Below, one piece after another: positions 35,265 through 44,372 of a stretch of DNA of 64,000 nucleotides. How positions within the stretch are numbered: position 1 is the first letter of the stretch; the number at the start of each line of letters is the position of its first letter. The notes under the pieces are model-generated. The model was not told where the DNA came from. It saw only the letters and a program-made list of their open reading frames with translations, and ran no database searches. The stretch is from Vibrio hannami (lineage in GTDB: Bacteria; Pseudomonadota; Gammaproteobacteria; Enterobacterales; Vibrionaceae). The translations under genes were made by a program, and so were the position numbers. The stretch covers positions 1,798,001-1,862,000 of the forward strand of contig NZ_JARQZP010000007.1 in the NCBI RefSeq assembly GCF_029589055.1. Reading direction: 5' to 3'.

Positions 35265-35360
35265 TGTCAATCTCACTCTTGCTTCATTAACACAATACCA
35301 GCCTGATAATAGTTATGATGCTGATATAAATTTATTTATGCTAAGGCTAAAGGTTAATCC

Positions 35361-35376
35361 TAATACTTTAGTCGTA
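35361..35376. promoter_or_regulatory. NarP-like repeat upstream of ccmC
   Basis: TAATACTTTAGTCGTA has a 7-2-7 layout resembling a degenerate NarL/NarP site, and shares TAATACTTTAG with a site upstream of ccmA. This is a weak match taken on its own. Confidence 0.3.
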
Positions 35377-35406
35377 GCAATACCCCCAAGGTATTGTTTG
35401 GGAGTA

Positions 35407-36084
35407 CTAATTCACACTAACGCGAAGCGCCGCACTAATCGCAAATGGCGTCAGAGTCATCGAGCCAACCAGCATCGCAGCCATAATCGCCAGTTGCCCG
35501 TTATATGCCATACCAAGGCTAGCCGCATCTATCGCTGACGTTGCAAATATCAGTACAGGAATAAATAACGGCAGGATCAGCAAACTAAGCAGTACTCCGC
35601 CTTTTTGCAACCCTACTGTCAGCGCTACACCAATAGCACCAATAAAGCTTAGTGTTGGAGTACCCACTAACAGCGTCAGCACGACGGTTTTCCAGGTAGT
35701 AAAATCGAGAGAAAGCAATACTGCGAGTAGCGGACTGATCAGTATAAGTGGCAGACCTGTTAGCAGCCAGTGTGCAATTACTTTTGAAATAACCACAATT
35801 GGCAGCGGCACGGGAAACAGCATCATCTGTTCGAGGGCACCATCGGCAAAATCATCTCGGAACAAGCGTTCCATTGATAACAGCACTGATAATAGAGCTG
35901 CCACCCAGATAATACCAGCAGCAATACGAGCTAATAGGTTAGGTTCCGGGCCGATACTTAGCGGAAAAAGAGTAATAACAATAATAAAAAACCATAATGG
36001 GTTAAGTATGTCGGCCTGACGACGAAATGCTATCAGTAACTCGCGACGGATAATTGACACCATAGAACTAAGCATACTATTCAC
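35407..36084 (-). CDS. ccmB: Heme exporter permease CcmB
   Basis: A six-helix ABC-type permease (225 aa) that works with CcmA to release heme-loaded CcmE. The family start SIIRRELLIAFRRQADILNP and the motif GALEQMMLFPVPLPIVVISK region are present. It overlaps ccmA by 8 bases, so the two are coupled. About 140 bases separate its stop from the ccmC start. Confidence 0.94.
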   Translation of the reverse strand: MNSMLSSMVSIIRRELLIAFRRQADILNPLWFFIIVITLFPLSIGPEPNLLARIAAGIIWVAALLSVLLSMERLFRDDFADGALEQMMLFPVPLPIVVISKVIAHWLLTGLPLILISPLLAVLLSLDFTTWKTVVLTLLVGTPTLSFIGAIGVALTVGLQKGGVLLSLLILPLFIPVLIFATSAIDAASLGMAYNGQLAIMAAMLVGSMTLTPFAISAALRVSVN

Positions 36085-36694
36085 CCAATTTTATTTTTCT
36101 GAGTTTCGGTGAGTCTTCAAACATATCCTGATGGGTCGTCAGAAGCACAATGCCGCCTTTCTCTGCATGTTCTAAGAAAAGGTTCTCCAGAACCTTAACA
36201 CCCTGCTTATCGATAGCAGTAAGTGGTTCATCAAGAATCCATAAAGGCTGCTCGCTAATCCACAGTCGTGCCAGTGCTACCCTTCTCTGCTGACCGGCGG
36301 ATAACTGGGCGACAGGCACATCTTCCCGACCTGCAAGGCCAACCTGAGCAAGTGCCTGCCATAAAACTTCTTTGTCAGAGTGTTTTTGATGGATAGACTG
36401 ATAGAAAGAGAGGTTTTCAAATCCTGTCAGCTCCCGTTTTACACCTGTCTGGTGTCCGAGAAACAGCAGATCCTGATGAAAGGCGTCTCTATCAGCCTGA
36501 GTCGAAAGCTGTTTCCAAAACACCTCTCCGCCATCCTTATCACCCAGCCCGGCTATAATTCGGAGCATGGTGGTTTTTCCGGTACCATTTCGTCCTTCTA
36601 TCTGGACAATTTCTCCGGAATTAACTGTAAAGGAAAGGTCTTCGAAAAGGACCCTTTCATCCCTGATCGCCGTAAGATTTGATACTTCTAACAT
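36077..36694 (-). CDS. ccmA: Heme exporter ATPase CcmA
   Basis: The ATP-binding subunit of the CcmAB complex in cytochrome c maturation. Walker A is GRNGTGKTT (~34-42), the ABC signature is LSAGQQRR, Walker B is LWILDEP, and the switch His is in TTHQDM. At 205 aa it is the short CcmA form. It is the first gene of ccmABCDEFGHI; its promoter should lie in the 210 bases before it. Confidence 0.95.
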   Translation of the reverse strand: MLEVSNLTAIRDERVLFEDLSFTVNSGEIVQIEGRNGTGKTTMLRIIAGLGDKDGGEVFWKQLSTQADRDAFHQDLLFLGHQTGVKRELTGFENLSFYQSIHQKHSDKEVLWQALAQVGLAGREDVPVAQLSAGQQRRVALARLWISEQPLWILDEPLTAIDKQGVKVLENLFLEHAEKGGIVLLTTHQDMFEDSPKLRKIKLGE

Positions 36695-36834
36695 GTATGT
36701 AAAATTTTATTAAGCAAGACGGCTATCTTAACATAGTGCGAAAGAGCCCAAACAGTGCGTAAGCAGCGGGAAACTTAAATATTTTTTCTTTGATGTCATG
36801 CGCTATCACAAAATTACAAAAAAGTATGAGCACA

Positions 36835-36850
36835 TAATACTTTAGGGGTA
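36835..36850. promoter_or_regulatory. NarP-like site upstream of ccmA
   Basis: TAATACT-TT-AGGGGTA has one perfect NarL/NarP heptamer (AGGGGTA fits AKRRGTA) and one degenerate arm in the 7-2-7 layout, about 140 bases upstream of the ccmA start. NarP controls ccm genes in enterics. Confidence 0.4.
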
Positions 36851-36855
36851 GTTAC

Positions 36856-36881
36856 AAAAAAAGAGCATAAACGCTCTTTTT
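36856..36881 (-). terminator. Chemotaxis operon terminator
   Basis: A stem formed by AGAGC and GCTCT, flanked by A and T runs, lies 24 bases after the DUF2802 stop. Confidence 0.75.
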
Positions 36882-36904
36882 GTTAACCGCATGATAACAT
36901 GGAG

Positions 36905-37420
36905 TTATCTTTTTACCGGCTCTCGGCGGTGATTTGATTGCGAACCTGCAGCTCTTTTCATCTTACCCGCCGTCTGACGACTTAGCGGAGGGACACTTTC
37001 TTTACCCGCAATTTTGTTTTGCAGTGACATCATCAGTTCAGCTTCTGCTTTTGGTAACTCGCACTCTTCTATCAGCTCATCTAAGCCAGCGCCTAGCTGC
37101 ACCATTTTGCTTGCTCTGGAGTAAAGCCTGCTGTCCGAATCGACATGTTCTAGTTCAGTGACTCTTTCAGACAGATGTTTAATAACATCTTGCTGCTCAG
37201 TGACTTTTTGACCAAGTCCTACCACAACTGAACGTACTTCAAGGAGCTGATTGTTGACCTTTTGGAGCTCTTTCTCCATATGCCTGTTAGCTTGTCGTAA
37301 CCTGTCAGCCTGTTGTTGGGCATGATTGCGCCCTTTAAACCAAATAAAAAGCACAAACACTACAAATACGACACCACCAATGATAAGCGGTACCGTATTT
37401 GCGTTAACTAGCTCAACCAT
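36905..37420 (-). CDS. DUF2802 membrane coiled-coil protein
   Basis: The last gene of the chemotaxis operon. It has one N-terminal membrane helix (~10-28), a coiled coil (~35-95), then a small helical domain (~100-140, DSRLYSRASKMVQLGAGLDEL and IEECELPKAEAELMMSL) and a basic tail. DUF2802 proteins are common at this place in vibrios and relatives; no function is known to me. Its ATG overlaps the cheW stop (TAATG), so it is coupled to it, which suggests a role near the chemoreceptor array or flagellar pole. Confidence 0.75.
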   Translation of the reverse strand: MVELVNANTVPLIIGGVVFVVFVLFIWFKGRNHAQQQADRLRQANRHMEKELQKVNNQLLEVRSVVVGLGQKVTEQQDVIKHLSERVTELEHVDSDSRLYSRASKMVQLGAGLDELIEECELPKAEAELMMSLQNKIAGKESVPPLSRQTAGKMKRAAGSQSNHRREPVKR

Positions 37421-37914
37421 TACAGGTGCGCCATTTCAGCCCATTCTTCGTCAGTAAGTAGCTTATTCAGGTCAACAAGAATTAACAACTTACCGTCGCG
37501 GTTGCTAACGCCCTGGATAAACTTAGCACTCTCGTCGGTACCGACGCTTGGCGTGGTATCAATTTCAGAAGCACGCAGGTAAACAACTTCGGCTACGCTA
37601 TCAACAAGAATACCGATAACCTGGCGCTCAGACTCAATCACAATAATACGAGTATTGTCTGTCACTTCGCCTTCCATCAAACCAAAACGCGAGCGGGTGT
37701 CAATAACAGTAACTACGTTGCCACGTAAGTTGATAATACCCAGTACGTAATCCGGAGCTCCTGGGACTGGAGCGATTTCTGAATAACGCAGAACCTCGCG
37801 CACTTGCATTACGTTAATGCCGTAGGTCTCCTCTTCCAGCTGGAAAGTTACCCACTGAAGTACTTCGTCATTAGCCTGATCTTTTTTAGCTTCTACTTCA
37901 TTAACTTGAGACAT
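37420..37914 (-). CDS. cheW: Chemotaxis coupling protein CheW
   Basis: CheW links chemoreceptors to the CheA kinase in the polar array. The whole protein (164 aa) is one CheW domain (~18-155), with ETYGINVMQVREVLR, PGAPDYVLGIINLRG and VDLNKLL. It follows parP by 34 bases and ends coupled to the DUF2802 gene. Confidence 0.95.
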   Translation of the reverse strand: MSQVNEVEAKKDQANDEVLQWVTFQLEEETYGINVMQVREVLRYSEIAPVPGAPDYVLGIINLRGNVVTVIDTRSRFGLMEGEVTDNTRIIVIESERQVIGILVDSVAEVVYLRASEIDTTPSVGTDESAKFIQGVSNRDGKLLILVDLNKLLTDEEWAEMAHL

Positions 37915-37948
37915 GGTTTTCCCTCTTTGTGTCCTGCGGACAAATTTA

Positions 37949-39034
37949 TCAACTGTCTAGAGATTTTACGTCCAGACCAGCATTTAACATTTTTATAAGT
38001 GCTTCAACATGAATTAAAGCACACATTTTCTCTCTTACCATACCCGCAAGCCATGGTCTTTTTCCTGCCTGCGTACGCCAGTTAACCTTGTCGGCGTTTA
38101 AGGTTTCGGTACCTTTTAGTTCCGTACTTGCTAACCCCCAATTACTGAGGCCTAACATAACTACGTATTGGTAACCCTCTTTGTGGCTATCATCGGATAA
38201 TCTCTCGGCCATAACCCACTTAGCGGTATCGACAACATCCAACTGATCTTCTTTGTTGGTCTGCAATCCCAGGTACCACCCTGGTCTGCCAATAAGATGA
38301 CTCATATCTCCGATTCGGTGAATACCACCAAGCTCGTCCAATGGCACCGCAAAAGTAACGCCAGTTACCTCAAAGTAAAGTACCTGAAAATCTTCGCTGC
38401 GTTCTGTACTCTGCCAGTCGTATGTATCCATTCCACCGGTCTGAGTTTCGAGTTCTACTTCCTGCTCTTCGACAACTTCTTCGACTATCTCTGTTTGCGG
38501 TACCTCAGATATTTCAACCTCGGGAGTCGCTTCTTTAATCACCTCTTCAGCAAGCTGTTCAACAACGGGAATATCCCATTCCTGAATCTCTTCAACCTCG
38601 GTTACCGATTTAGCAATATCGTCAGTATTCTTCTCCATGATGCCTGAAACATCAGCTGCAAAGTCGGTGCTTTCGAGCTTATCAAGCAAACGTTGTACAT
38701 CTTCGAGGGCCGGTACCTCAAATTCGTTATACTCTAGTTCAGTATAGGACGAATGAAAGTCAGGTTGTAATTTTGCTTCCGGAACAAATGTTTGTTCTTT
38801 TTCATAAGCACCCGAAGTTTCAAGAGCGACTTCAGGCTCCTGCACTTCAACAACTTCTTCATGAGGAGGTTCGAGTACAGCCACTTGCTCAGAAGGCAAC
38901 TGTTCAGAAGAGGATTGCTCAGGAGAAGATTGTGCAAGTGCAAAATCCTCAACCAGCTCTTCCTCAAGCAGTGCAGTGAAGTACTCATCCAGCGCCTGTT
39001 CACCGGAAAGGACGTGATCTTTTTTATCCATCAA
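37949..39034 (-). CDS. parP: Chemotaxis array coupling protein ParP
   Basis: In vibrios ParP has a C-terminal CheW-like domain and holds chemotaxis arrays at the pole by binding ParC and CheA. Here a very acidic, Glu/Val-rich N-terminal region (~20-215) precedes the CheW-like AIF domain (~220-361: FEVTGVTFAVPLDELGGIHR, GRPGWYLGL). It is directly downstream of parC and overlaps it by 11 bases, the conserved order. Alternative first ATGs differ by one codon. Confidence 0.85.
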   Translation of the reverse strand: MMDKKDHVLSGEQALDEYFTALLEEELVEDFALAQSSPEQSSSEQLPSEQVAVLEPPHEEVVEVQEPEVALETSGAYEKEQTFVPEAKLQPDFHSSYTELEYNEFEVPALEDVQRLLDKLESTDFAADVSGIMEKNTDDIAKSVTEVEEIQEWDIPVVEQLAEEVIKEATPEVEISEVPQTEIVEEVVEEQEVELETQTGGMDTYDWQSTERSEDFQVLYFEVTGVTFAVPLDELGGIHRIGDMSHLIGRPGWYLGLQTNKEDQLDVVDTAKWVMAERLSDDSHKEGYQYVVMLGLSNWGLASTELKGTETLNADKVNWRTQAGKRPWLAGMVREKMCALIHVEALIKMLNAGLDVKSLDS

Positions 39035-39803
39035 CCGCCAGCCTCTCGAGGTAAATTAGCAACTGTTTATACGCAAAGACCCCTCTGCTACCCTCTGCGA
39101 AATGAGAAGCCGGAAGGTTTTTTAAACTCGCATCACGAAATTTGGTATCAATTGGTACCGCTGAAGCCCAGACCTGGTCTGGATAGTCCTTCTTCAACTG
39201 GGTCAAGGTCTGTAGTGACGCCCTGGTACGCTTGTCATACATGGTAGGCACAATCGTGGTTTTAAATTCCCGATTACGCGATTTCTGCATAATGGCTAAG
39301 GTACGAACCATTCTTTCCAGGCCTTTCATCGCCAGGAACTCAGTCTGCACCGGGATCAAAATACGGTCACTTGCAGCCAGAGCATTCACCATCATAACAC
39401 CAAGAATAGGCGGGCAATCGATCAACACATAATCGTAGTCATTGTGTACCGATAGCAGAGCTCTTTTCAGAATAAGCCCCATGCCACTGCGATTCCCCAT
39501 AACACGGTCGAGTGTCGCCAGAGACATGTGTGCCGGTACGAGATCAATGTTCTCTATTTCAGTTTTTAAGATGAGTGGTTGAACACTTTCTCGATTCAGC
39601 TCTGGCAGTTGGAAAAGATCAAATAAACTGTTTGCCACAGCATCAGAATCAAACCCGAGATAGGTCGTCAATGAGCCATGCGGGTCGGTATCGACTAAAA
39701 GCACTCTATGGCCTTTTTTCGCCAACAGTCCTGCTAAAGTAACAGTTGTTGTTGTTTTACCGACGCCCCCTTTCTGGTTTGCAACGCTCCAGACTATCAT
39801 CAA
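39024..39803 (-). CDS. parC: ParA-like ATPase ParC
   Basis: A MinD/ParA-family ATPase that directs polar placement and inheritance of chemotaxis arrays in vibrios. It should not be confused with topoisomerase IV subunit ParC. The deviant Walker A is NQKGGVGKTTTTVTL, with the signature lysine; Walker A' reads LLVDTDPHGSLT and Walker B VLIDCPPILG. The 259 aa size fits. It lies between cheB and parP in the chemotaxis operon, not next to a parB gene, so plasmid or chromosome partition is unlikely. Confidence 0.88.
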   Translation of the reverse strand: MMIVWSVANQKGGVGKTTTTVTLAGLLAKKGHRVLLVDTDPHGSLTTYLGFDSDAVANSLFDLFQLPELNRESVQPLILKTEIENIDLVPAHMSLATLDRVMGNRSGMGLILKRALLSVHNDYDYVLIDCPPILGVMMVNALAASDRILIPVQTEFLAMKGLERMVRTLAIMQKSRNREFKTTIVPTMYDKRTRASLQTLTQLKKDYPDQVWASAVPIDTKFRDASLKNLPASHFAEGSRGVFAYKQLLIYLERLAVDG

Positions 39804-39809
39804 AAACTC

Positions 39810-40937
39810 CTACGCCAGACCAACTTCAACAAGCATTCGCTCGGAAATGCGCTCCAGCGGAAGATCTTCAGTAGAGATCCCAGCTTTTGCCACAGCCTGA
39901 GGCATACCATAAACCACGCAGCTCTCTTCATCTTGAGCCCAGATTGTCGCACCCGCTGATTTCAACATACGGGCACCTTCTCGGCCATCAGCTCCCATTC
40001 CGGTTAATACCATTGAAAGAACCTTGTCACCATAAATCTTGGCTGCTGAACCAAAAGTTACATCAACACATGGTTTATAGTTCATTCGGTCACCACCATC
40101 GAGAACCTTGAGTCTCGCGCTTCCAGGTCGGCCATCTACCATCATCTGCATACCACCAGGAGCCAGATAAGCAACACCTGGTTTAAGAACATCGCCATCT
40201 TCTGCTTCTTTTACCTGGATCTTACATAAAGAGTTAAGTCTGCTAGCAAAAGCTGCCGTAAACGTCGCCGGCATATGCTGAATCAGCACGATAGGATGAG
40301 GGTAGTTCGTTGGTAACTTAGTCAGTATCTTTTGTAACGCGACAGGCCCCCCGGTCGAAGTGCCTATCGCTGTTAACTGATATTTCTTACCACTAGCACG
40401 AAACTTTGCATTGTTAACAACAGGCTCTGGTTTTGCCGCTCTGGTCGCAGAACCTGGTGTTGTTCGCAACGAGCTCGTTGTCGTTGTTCGTCTTGCCGTA
40501 GTAGCAGTCGAAGTGACAGGCGCTCTGCGCATAAATGCACGTTTACGAGCTATCTCTGCCACTCTCTGCTGCAGCAACTGAGTCGCTTCATCTCTGTTTC
40601 TTGCAATATCTTCAAACTTCTTAGGTAAGAAGTCCAAAGCTCCTGCGTCCAGCGCATCAAGTGTCGCTCTGGCTCCATCATGAGTAAGAGAAGAAAACAT
40701 CAATATTGGCGTAGGCTGAGTTTTCATTATTTTCCGAACAGCAGTAATGCCATCCATAACTGGCATTTCGATGTCCATCGTAATGACATCAGGCTTAATC
40801 TCTTTAGCCTTCTGCACCGCCTCTTTACCGTTAGTTGCGACATCCACGACTTCAAGACGAGCGTCAGAGTTAATAATCTCACTTACTCTGCGTCTGAAAA
40901 AACTTGAGTCATCAACAACCAGTACTCTTACTGCCAT
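39810..40937 (-). CDS. cheB: Chemotaxis methylesterase CheB
   Basis: CheB demethylates and deamidates chemoreceptors when phosphorylated by CheA. A receiver domain (~1-120, D55 in TMDIEMPVMDG is the phosphorylation site) is followed by a Thr/Ser/Arg-rich linker (~135-175) and the catalytic domain (IGTSTGGPVAL, S194 is the nucleophile; TGMGADG near the end). The start is the ATG at 40937 behind GAAGGGATTT; a TTG five codons upstream abuts the cheA stop. The product is 375 aa. Confidence 0.94.
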   Translation of the reverse strand: MAVRVLVVDDSSFFRRRVSEIINSDARLEVVDVATNGKEAVQKAKEIKPDVITMDIEMPVMDGITAVRKIMKTQPTPILMFSSLTHDGARATLDALDAGALDFLPKKFEDIARNRDEATQLLQQRVAEIARKRAFMRRAPVTSTATTARRTTTTSSLRTTPGSATRAAKPEPVVNNAKFRASGKKYQLTAIGTSTGGPVALQKILTKLPTNYPHPIVLIQHMPATFTAAFASRLNSLCKIQVKEAEDGDVLKPGVAYLAPGGMQMMVDGRPGSARLKVLDGGDRMNYKPCVDVTFGSAAKIYGDKVLSMVLTGMGADGREGARMLKSAGATIWAQDEESCVVYGMPQAVAKAGISTEDLPLERISERMLVEVGLA

Positions 40938-40952
40938 AAATCCCTTCTTCAA

Positions 40953-43187
40953 TTACATACGAGAACGTGTCGCGTACTCTTTTAATAGGTTTGGTACATC
41001 CAGAATAAGTGCAATATGACCATCACTTGTGATAGTTGCACCAGCCATTCCCGGAGTTCCCTGTAATAATTCATCCAGCGGCTTGATCACCACCTCTTCT
41101 TGACCGATAAGCGAGTCAACAACGAAACCAACACGTTGGCTGCCAATCTGAACAATAACTACGTGACCATGCCCTTTACGCTGATCAACCATGCCTGCTT
41201 TAGGCACTAACCAGTTTTGTAGATAGAACAGAGGAATTGATTTTTCACGGACAATGATTGTTAACTGGCCATCAACCACGTTTGTTTTGCTTAAATCAAG
41301 GTTGAAGATTTCGTTCACACTAGCTAGTGGTAGTGCAAATGGCTGCTCACAAACACCAACCATTAGCGTAGGCAGAATCGCAAGTGTCAGAGGAACTTTA
41401 ATAGTAATCTTCGTGCCCTTACCCATTTCAGAGTCGACATCAACCGAACCATTAAGTGTATTGATCGCTGTTTTCACAACGTCCATACCAACACCACGAC
41501 CAGAAATATCCGAAATATTCTCTTTACTTGAGAAGCCAGGAGCAAAGATTAGGTTAAAACACTCTTTGTCTGTCAGGCGTGTAGCCGCTTCAGTATCCAT
41601 AAGACCACGTTTTACCGCGATGCCACGCAACTTGTCAGGATCCATACCACCACCATCATCAACGATGGCCAGCTCGATGTGGTCACCTTCCTGAGAAGCA
41701 GACAGAATCACTTTACCAGTACGTGATTTGCCTGCTTTTTCACGAATATCCGGCATCTCAATACCGTGGTCTACCGAGTTACGAACCAGGTGGATCAGCG
41801 GATCGGCTAGTGCTTCTACCAGGTTCTTATCCAGGTCGGTCTCTTCACCGCGCATCTCAAGAACAATATCTTTTTTCAGCGTCCTGGCCAGGTCGCGGAC
41901 AACTCGAGGGAACCGGCCAAACACCTTCTTGATTGGCTGCATTCGGGTTTTCATTACCGCGCCCTGAAGATCTGCGGTAACAATGTCCAGGTTAGCTACA
42001 GCCTTAGACATTTCCTCATCGTTGCGGTTCAGGCCAAGGCTAACCAGACGGTTTCTCACCAACACTAGCTCACCAACCATATTCATGATGGTATCCAGCG
42101 TCGAGGTATCTACACGTACAGTTGCTTCTGCCTGTGGCTTAGGCTGTTGGGCTTGTTGTTTAGTTGCTGCAGGTTTTTCTGCCGCTGGTTTAGCCTGTGC
42201 TGATGCAGCTGGTTTTTTAGCTGCTGGAGCTGAAGGTTTAGGCTCTACAGGTTTTGGTGCTGCTGGAGCAGCAGGGGCAGCGTTTGCAGAAACAGGTTTG
42301 GTTGCCGCGTCTAACTCTTCGACGCTTGGCCCTTTGCCTGTACCATGCAACTGATCGAGGAGTTTCTCAAACTCATCATCCGTCATTAAGTCTTCATCAG
42401 AACCCGGATTATTTACAGGCGCTTTGGCTACCGGAGGAGGTGTAGGTGCGGAGGCTGCCTGGCCACCAGGTGCGCCACCTTTACCATGCAACTGATCTAG
42501 CAGTTTCTCAAATTCGTCGTCGGTAATATCACCGCTATCGGTGACCGCTGGTGCAGCAGGCTGAGGGGTATCTGCTTTTGGCGTAGCTGGCTCTGAAGGA
42601 GTGGTAGCACCCGGTGCAGCGCCTTTACCATGTAACTGATCCAGCAGTTTCTCGAATTCATCCTGTGTAATGTCATCTATCGAACCAGCATCAATAGCAT
42701 CACTTGAAGGCGCCGCAGCAGGAACTGGAGCTTCGACCTCTGGTTCAATTACTGGCTCTGGCTCAGGTTCCGCAACGGCAGCTTTCTCGTCTGCACTTTC
42801 TGGCTTACTCAGGCGGTGCAACTCTTCTAGTAGAGCTGGGTCTGCTGGCGTTAGTGGCTCTCTTTCCTGAACCGCCGCAAACATTACATTTACAGCATCT
42901 AAAGCCTGAAGAATTGTATCCATAAGATCAGCGGTAACACTGCGTTGGCCATTACGAAGAATATCGAAAACGTTTTCAGCACCGTGACAGGCGTCGACTA
43001 ACTCTGTTAATGAAAGGAAACCGGCTCCACCTTTTACAGTATGGAAACCACGGAAAATTGCGTTTAACAGATCGGCATCTTCTGGGTTATTCTCGAGTTC
43101 AATAAGCTGCTCTGATAACAGCTCTAAGATCTCACCAGCTTCAACCAGAAAGTCCTGAAGGATATCTTCATCTAATTCGTAGCTCAT
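40953..43187 (-). CDS. cheA: Chemotaxis histidine kinase CheA
   Basis: CheA phosphorylates CheY and CheB in response to receptors. The P1 domain has FHTVKGGAGFL (H49). The region that holds P2 in enteric CheA is instead a long Pro/Ala/Glu linker (~130-365) containing three near-identical copies of DEFEKLLDQLHGKG. The P3 dimer helices (~370-430), P4 kinase domain (HLVRNSVDHGIE, DDGGGMD, GRGVGMDVV) and P5 CheW-like domain follow. It is 744 aa, long but normal for vibrios. It lies between cheZ and cheB. Confidence 0.95.
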   Translation of the reverse strand: MSYELDEDILQDFLVEAGEILELLSEQLIELENNPEDADLLNAIFRGFHTVKGGAGFLSLTELVDACHGAENVFDILRNGQRSVTADLMDTILQALDAVNVMFAAVQEREPLTPADPALLEELHRLSKPESADEKAAVAEPEPEPVIEPEVEAPVPAAAPSSDAIDAGSIDDITQDEFEKLLDQLHGKGAAPGATTPSEPATPKADTPQPAAPAVTDSGDITDDEFEKLLDQLHGKGGAPGGQAASAPTPPPVAKAPVNNPGSDEDLMTDDEFEKLLDQLHGTGKGPSVEELDAATKPVSANAAPAAPAAPKPVEPKPSAPAAKKPAASAQAKPAAEKPAATKQQAQQPKPQAEATVRVDTSTLDTIMNMVGELVLVRNRLVSLGLNRNDEEMSKAVANLDIVTADLQGAVMKTRMQPIKKVFGRFPRVVRDLARTLKKDIVLEMRGEETDLDKNLVEALADPLIHLVRNSVDHGIEMPDIREKAGKSRTGKVILSASQEGDHIELAIVDDGGGMDPDKLRGIAVKRGLMDTEAATRLTDKECFNLIFAPGFSSKENISDISGRGVGMDVVKTAINTLNGSVDVDSEMGKGTKITIKVPLTLAILPTLMVGVCEQPFALPLASVNEIFNLDLSKTNVVDGQLTIIVREKSIPLFYLQNWLVPKAGMVDQRKGHGHVVIVQIGSQRVGFVVDSLIGQEEVVIKPLDELLQGTPGMAGATITSDGHIALILDVPNLLKEYATRSRM
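42336..42671 (-). repeat. Triple 17-residue repeat within cheA
   Basis: Three in-frame copies encode ITQDEFEKLLDQLHGKG-like segments at residues 173-189, 221-237 and 268-284 (DNA 42621-42671, 42477-42527, 42336-42386). Spacing is 48 and 47 residues, with Pro/Ala-rich sequence between. Confidence 0.9.
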
Positions 43188-43196
43188 ACTTTACCT

Positions 43197-43916
43197 CTAG
43201 AATCCTAGACTAGACAACAAATCATCGACGTCGTCCTGTGAGGAAACAGCATCTTCTCTTTCGTGCGGGTTCAGGATAGGTCCTTCTGCCTTTGTGGACT
43301 CATCTTGTGCTGTTTCTGTATTATTCTCTATTTGTTCAACACCGAATGTCGTCAATATCTCGACTAAGCGATCTTCCACTTCCCGAACAAGGGTAATAAC
43401 CCTGGTAATAATCTGTCCGGTCAAATCCTGGAAGTCCTGGGCCATCAAAATTTCGGTGAGTTGCCCCCGAAGCTCTGAACTATCGCCTTCTACCTGAGAC
43501 AAAAGATCATCAACCTTATGGCAAAGCTCTTTAAATTCAGACAGGTTAATTTTACCTGCCATCAGCTGATTCCACGTTGGACGAATCAAAAGAAGGCTTT
43601 CATGGAGTTTGTCGGCAATAGGAAGCATCGCATCCACCGAATCCATGGTTTTGTTTGCGGCTTGTTCTGTTTTGGCTATCACATATTCAAGCCTATCTCT
43701 GGCATCCGGTATTTCTTCATTGGCAATTTGACTCATTCGAGGGTCAAATTTGAATTCTGCCAGCGAATTATGCAGCTCACGAGTTAGCTCACCAACCTCT
43801 TTTAGCATTGGATTTGCTTGCTCTTTTTGTAGTGATAAAACAAGTTGATCAGCTTCTTCCTGCTGGTCATTTTCCAGCAGTTCTACCAATTGTTTTGCTT
43901 GCTCTAAAGAAATCAT
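43197..43916 (-). CDS. cheZ: Chemotaxis phosphatase CheZ
   Basis: CheZ dephosphorylates CheY-P. The long central helix pair contains the catalytic stretch AQDFQDLTGQIITRV (D and Q active residues), and the C-terminal tail DDVDDLLSSLGF is the CheY-binding peptide. It is 239 aa. It lies between cheY and cheA. Confidence 0.94.
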   Translation of the reverse strand: MISLEQAKQLVELLENDQQEEADQLVLSLQKEQANPMLKEVGELTRELHNSLAEFKFDPRMSQIANEEIPDARDRLEYVIAKTEQAANKTMDSVDAMLPIADKLHESLLLIRPTWNQLMAGKINLSEFKELCHKVDDLLSQVEGDSSELRGQLTEILMAQDFQDLTGQIITRVITLVREVEDRLVEILTTFGVEQIENNTETAQDESTKAEGPILNPHEREDAVSSQDDVDDLLSSLGF

Positions 43917-43959
43917 CTAAATAAGCCCTTTCAACGCTTATTGATTACTCGCTATGGCG

Positions 43960-44352
43960 TTATAAGCGTTCGAAAATCTTATCAAGCTTTTCTTTTAGCG
44001 TTGCTGCAGTAAATGGCTTAACGATGTACCCGTTAACACCAGCCTGAGCTGCTTCAATAATCTGCTCTCGCTTAGCTTCCGCAGTAATCATTAAAACCGG
44101 CAGGTGTTTTAGCTCTTCATCTGCTCGAATGTTCTTAAGCAAATCAATTCCCTGCATCCCTGGCATGTTCCAGTCGGTCACCACAAAGTCGAACTCCCCT
44201 TTCTTCAACATTGGCAGCGCCGTCAAACCATCGTCCGCTTCCTGGGTGTTATTGAACCCCAAGTCACGTAGTAAGTTCTTTACAATTCTGCGCATTGTTG
44301 AGAAATCATCAACAATGAGGATCTTCATGTTTTTATTCAAAATTGCCTCCAC
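43960..44352 (-). CDS. cheY: Chemotaxis response regulator CheY
   Basis: A single receiver domain (130 aa) that binds the flagellar switch protein FliM when phosphorylated. The acidic pocket is VDDFS (D13-D14 here), the phosphorylation site is D60 in TDWNMPGMQG, with T90 and K112 (YIVKPF) as switch residues. It resembles the motility-linked CheY3 of V. cholerae. It is 20 bases downstream of fliA. Confidence 0.95.
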   Translation of the reverse strand: MEAILNKNMKILIVDDFSTMRRIVKNLLRDLGFNNTQEADDGLTALPMLKKGEFDFVVTDWNMPGMQGIDLLKNIRADEELKHLPVLMITAEAKREQIIEAAQAGVNGYIVKPFTAATLKEKLDKIFERL

Positions 44353-44372
44353 TGAGTTTCAAGTCAGTGTTA

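Noticed and set aside
41254..42354. Several plus-strand open frames opposite cheA
   Set aside because: They are Ala/Ser/Gly-rich translations of the antisense of a well-conserved kinase.
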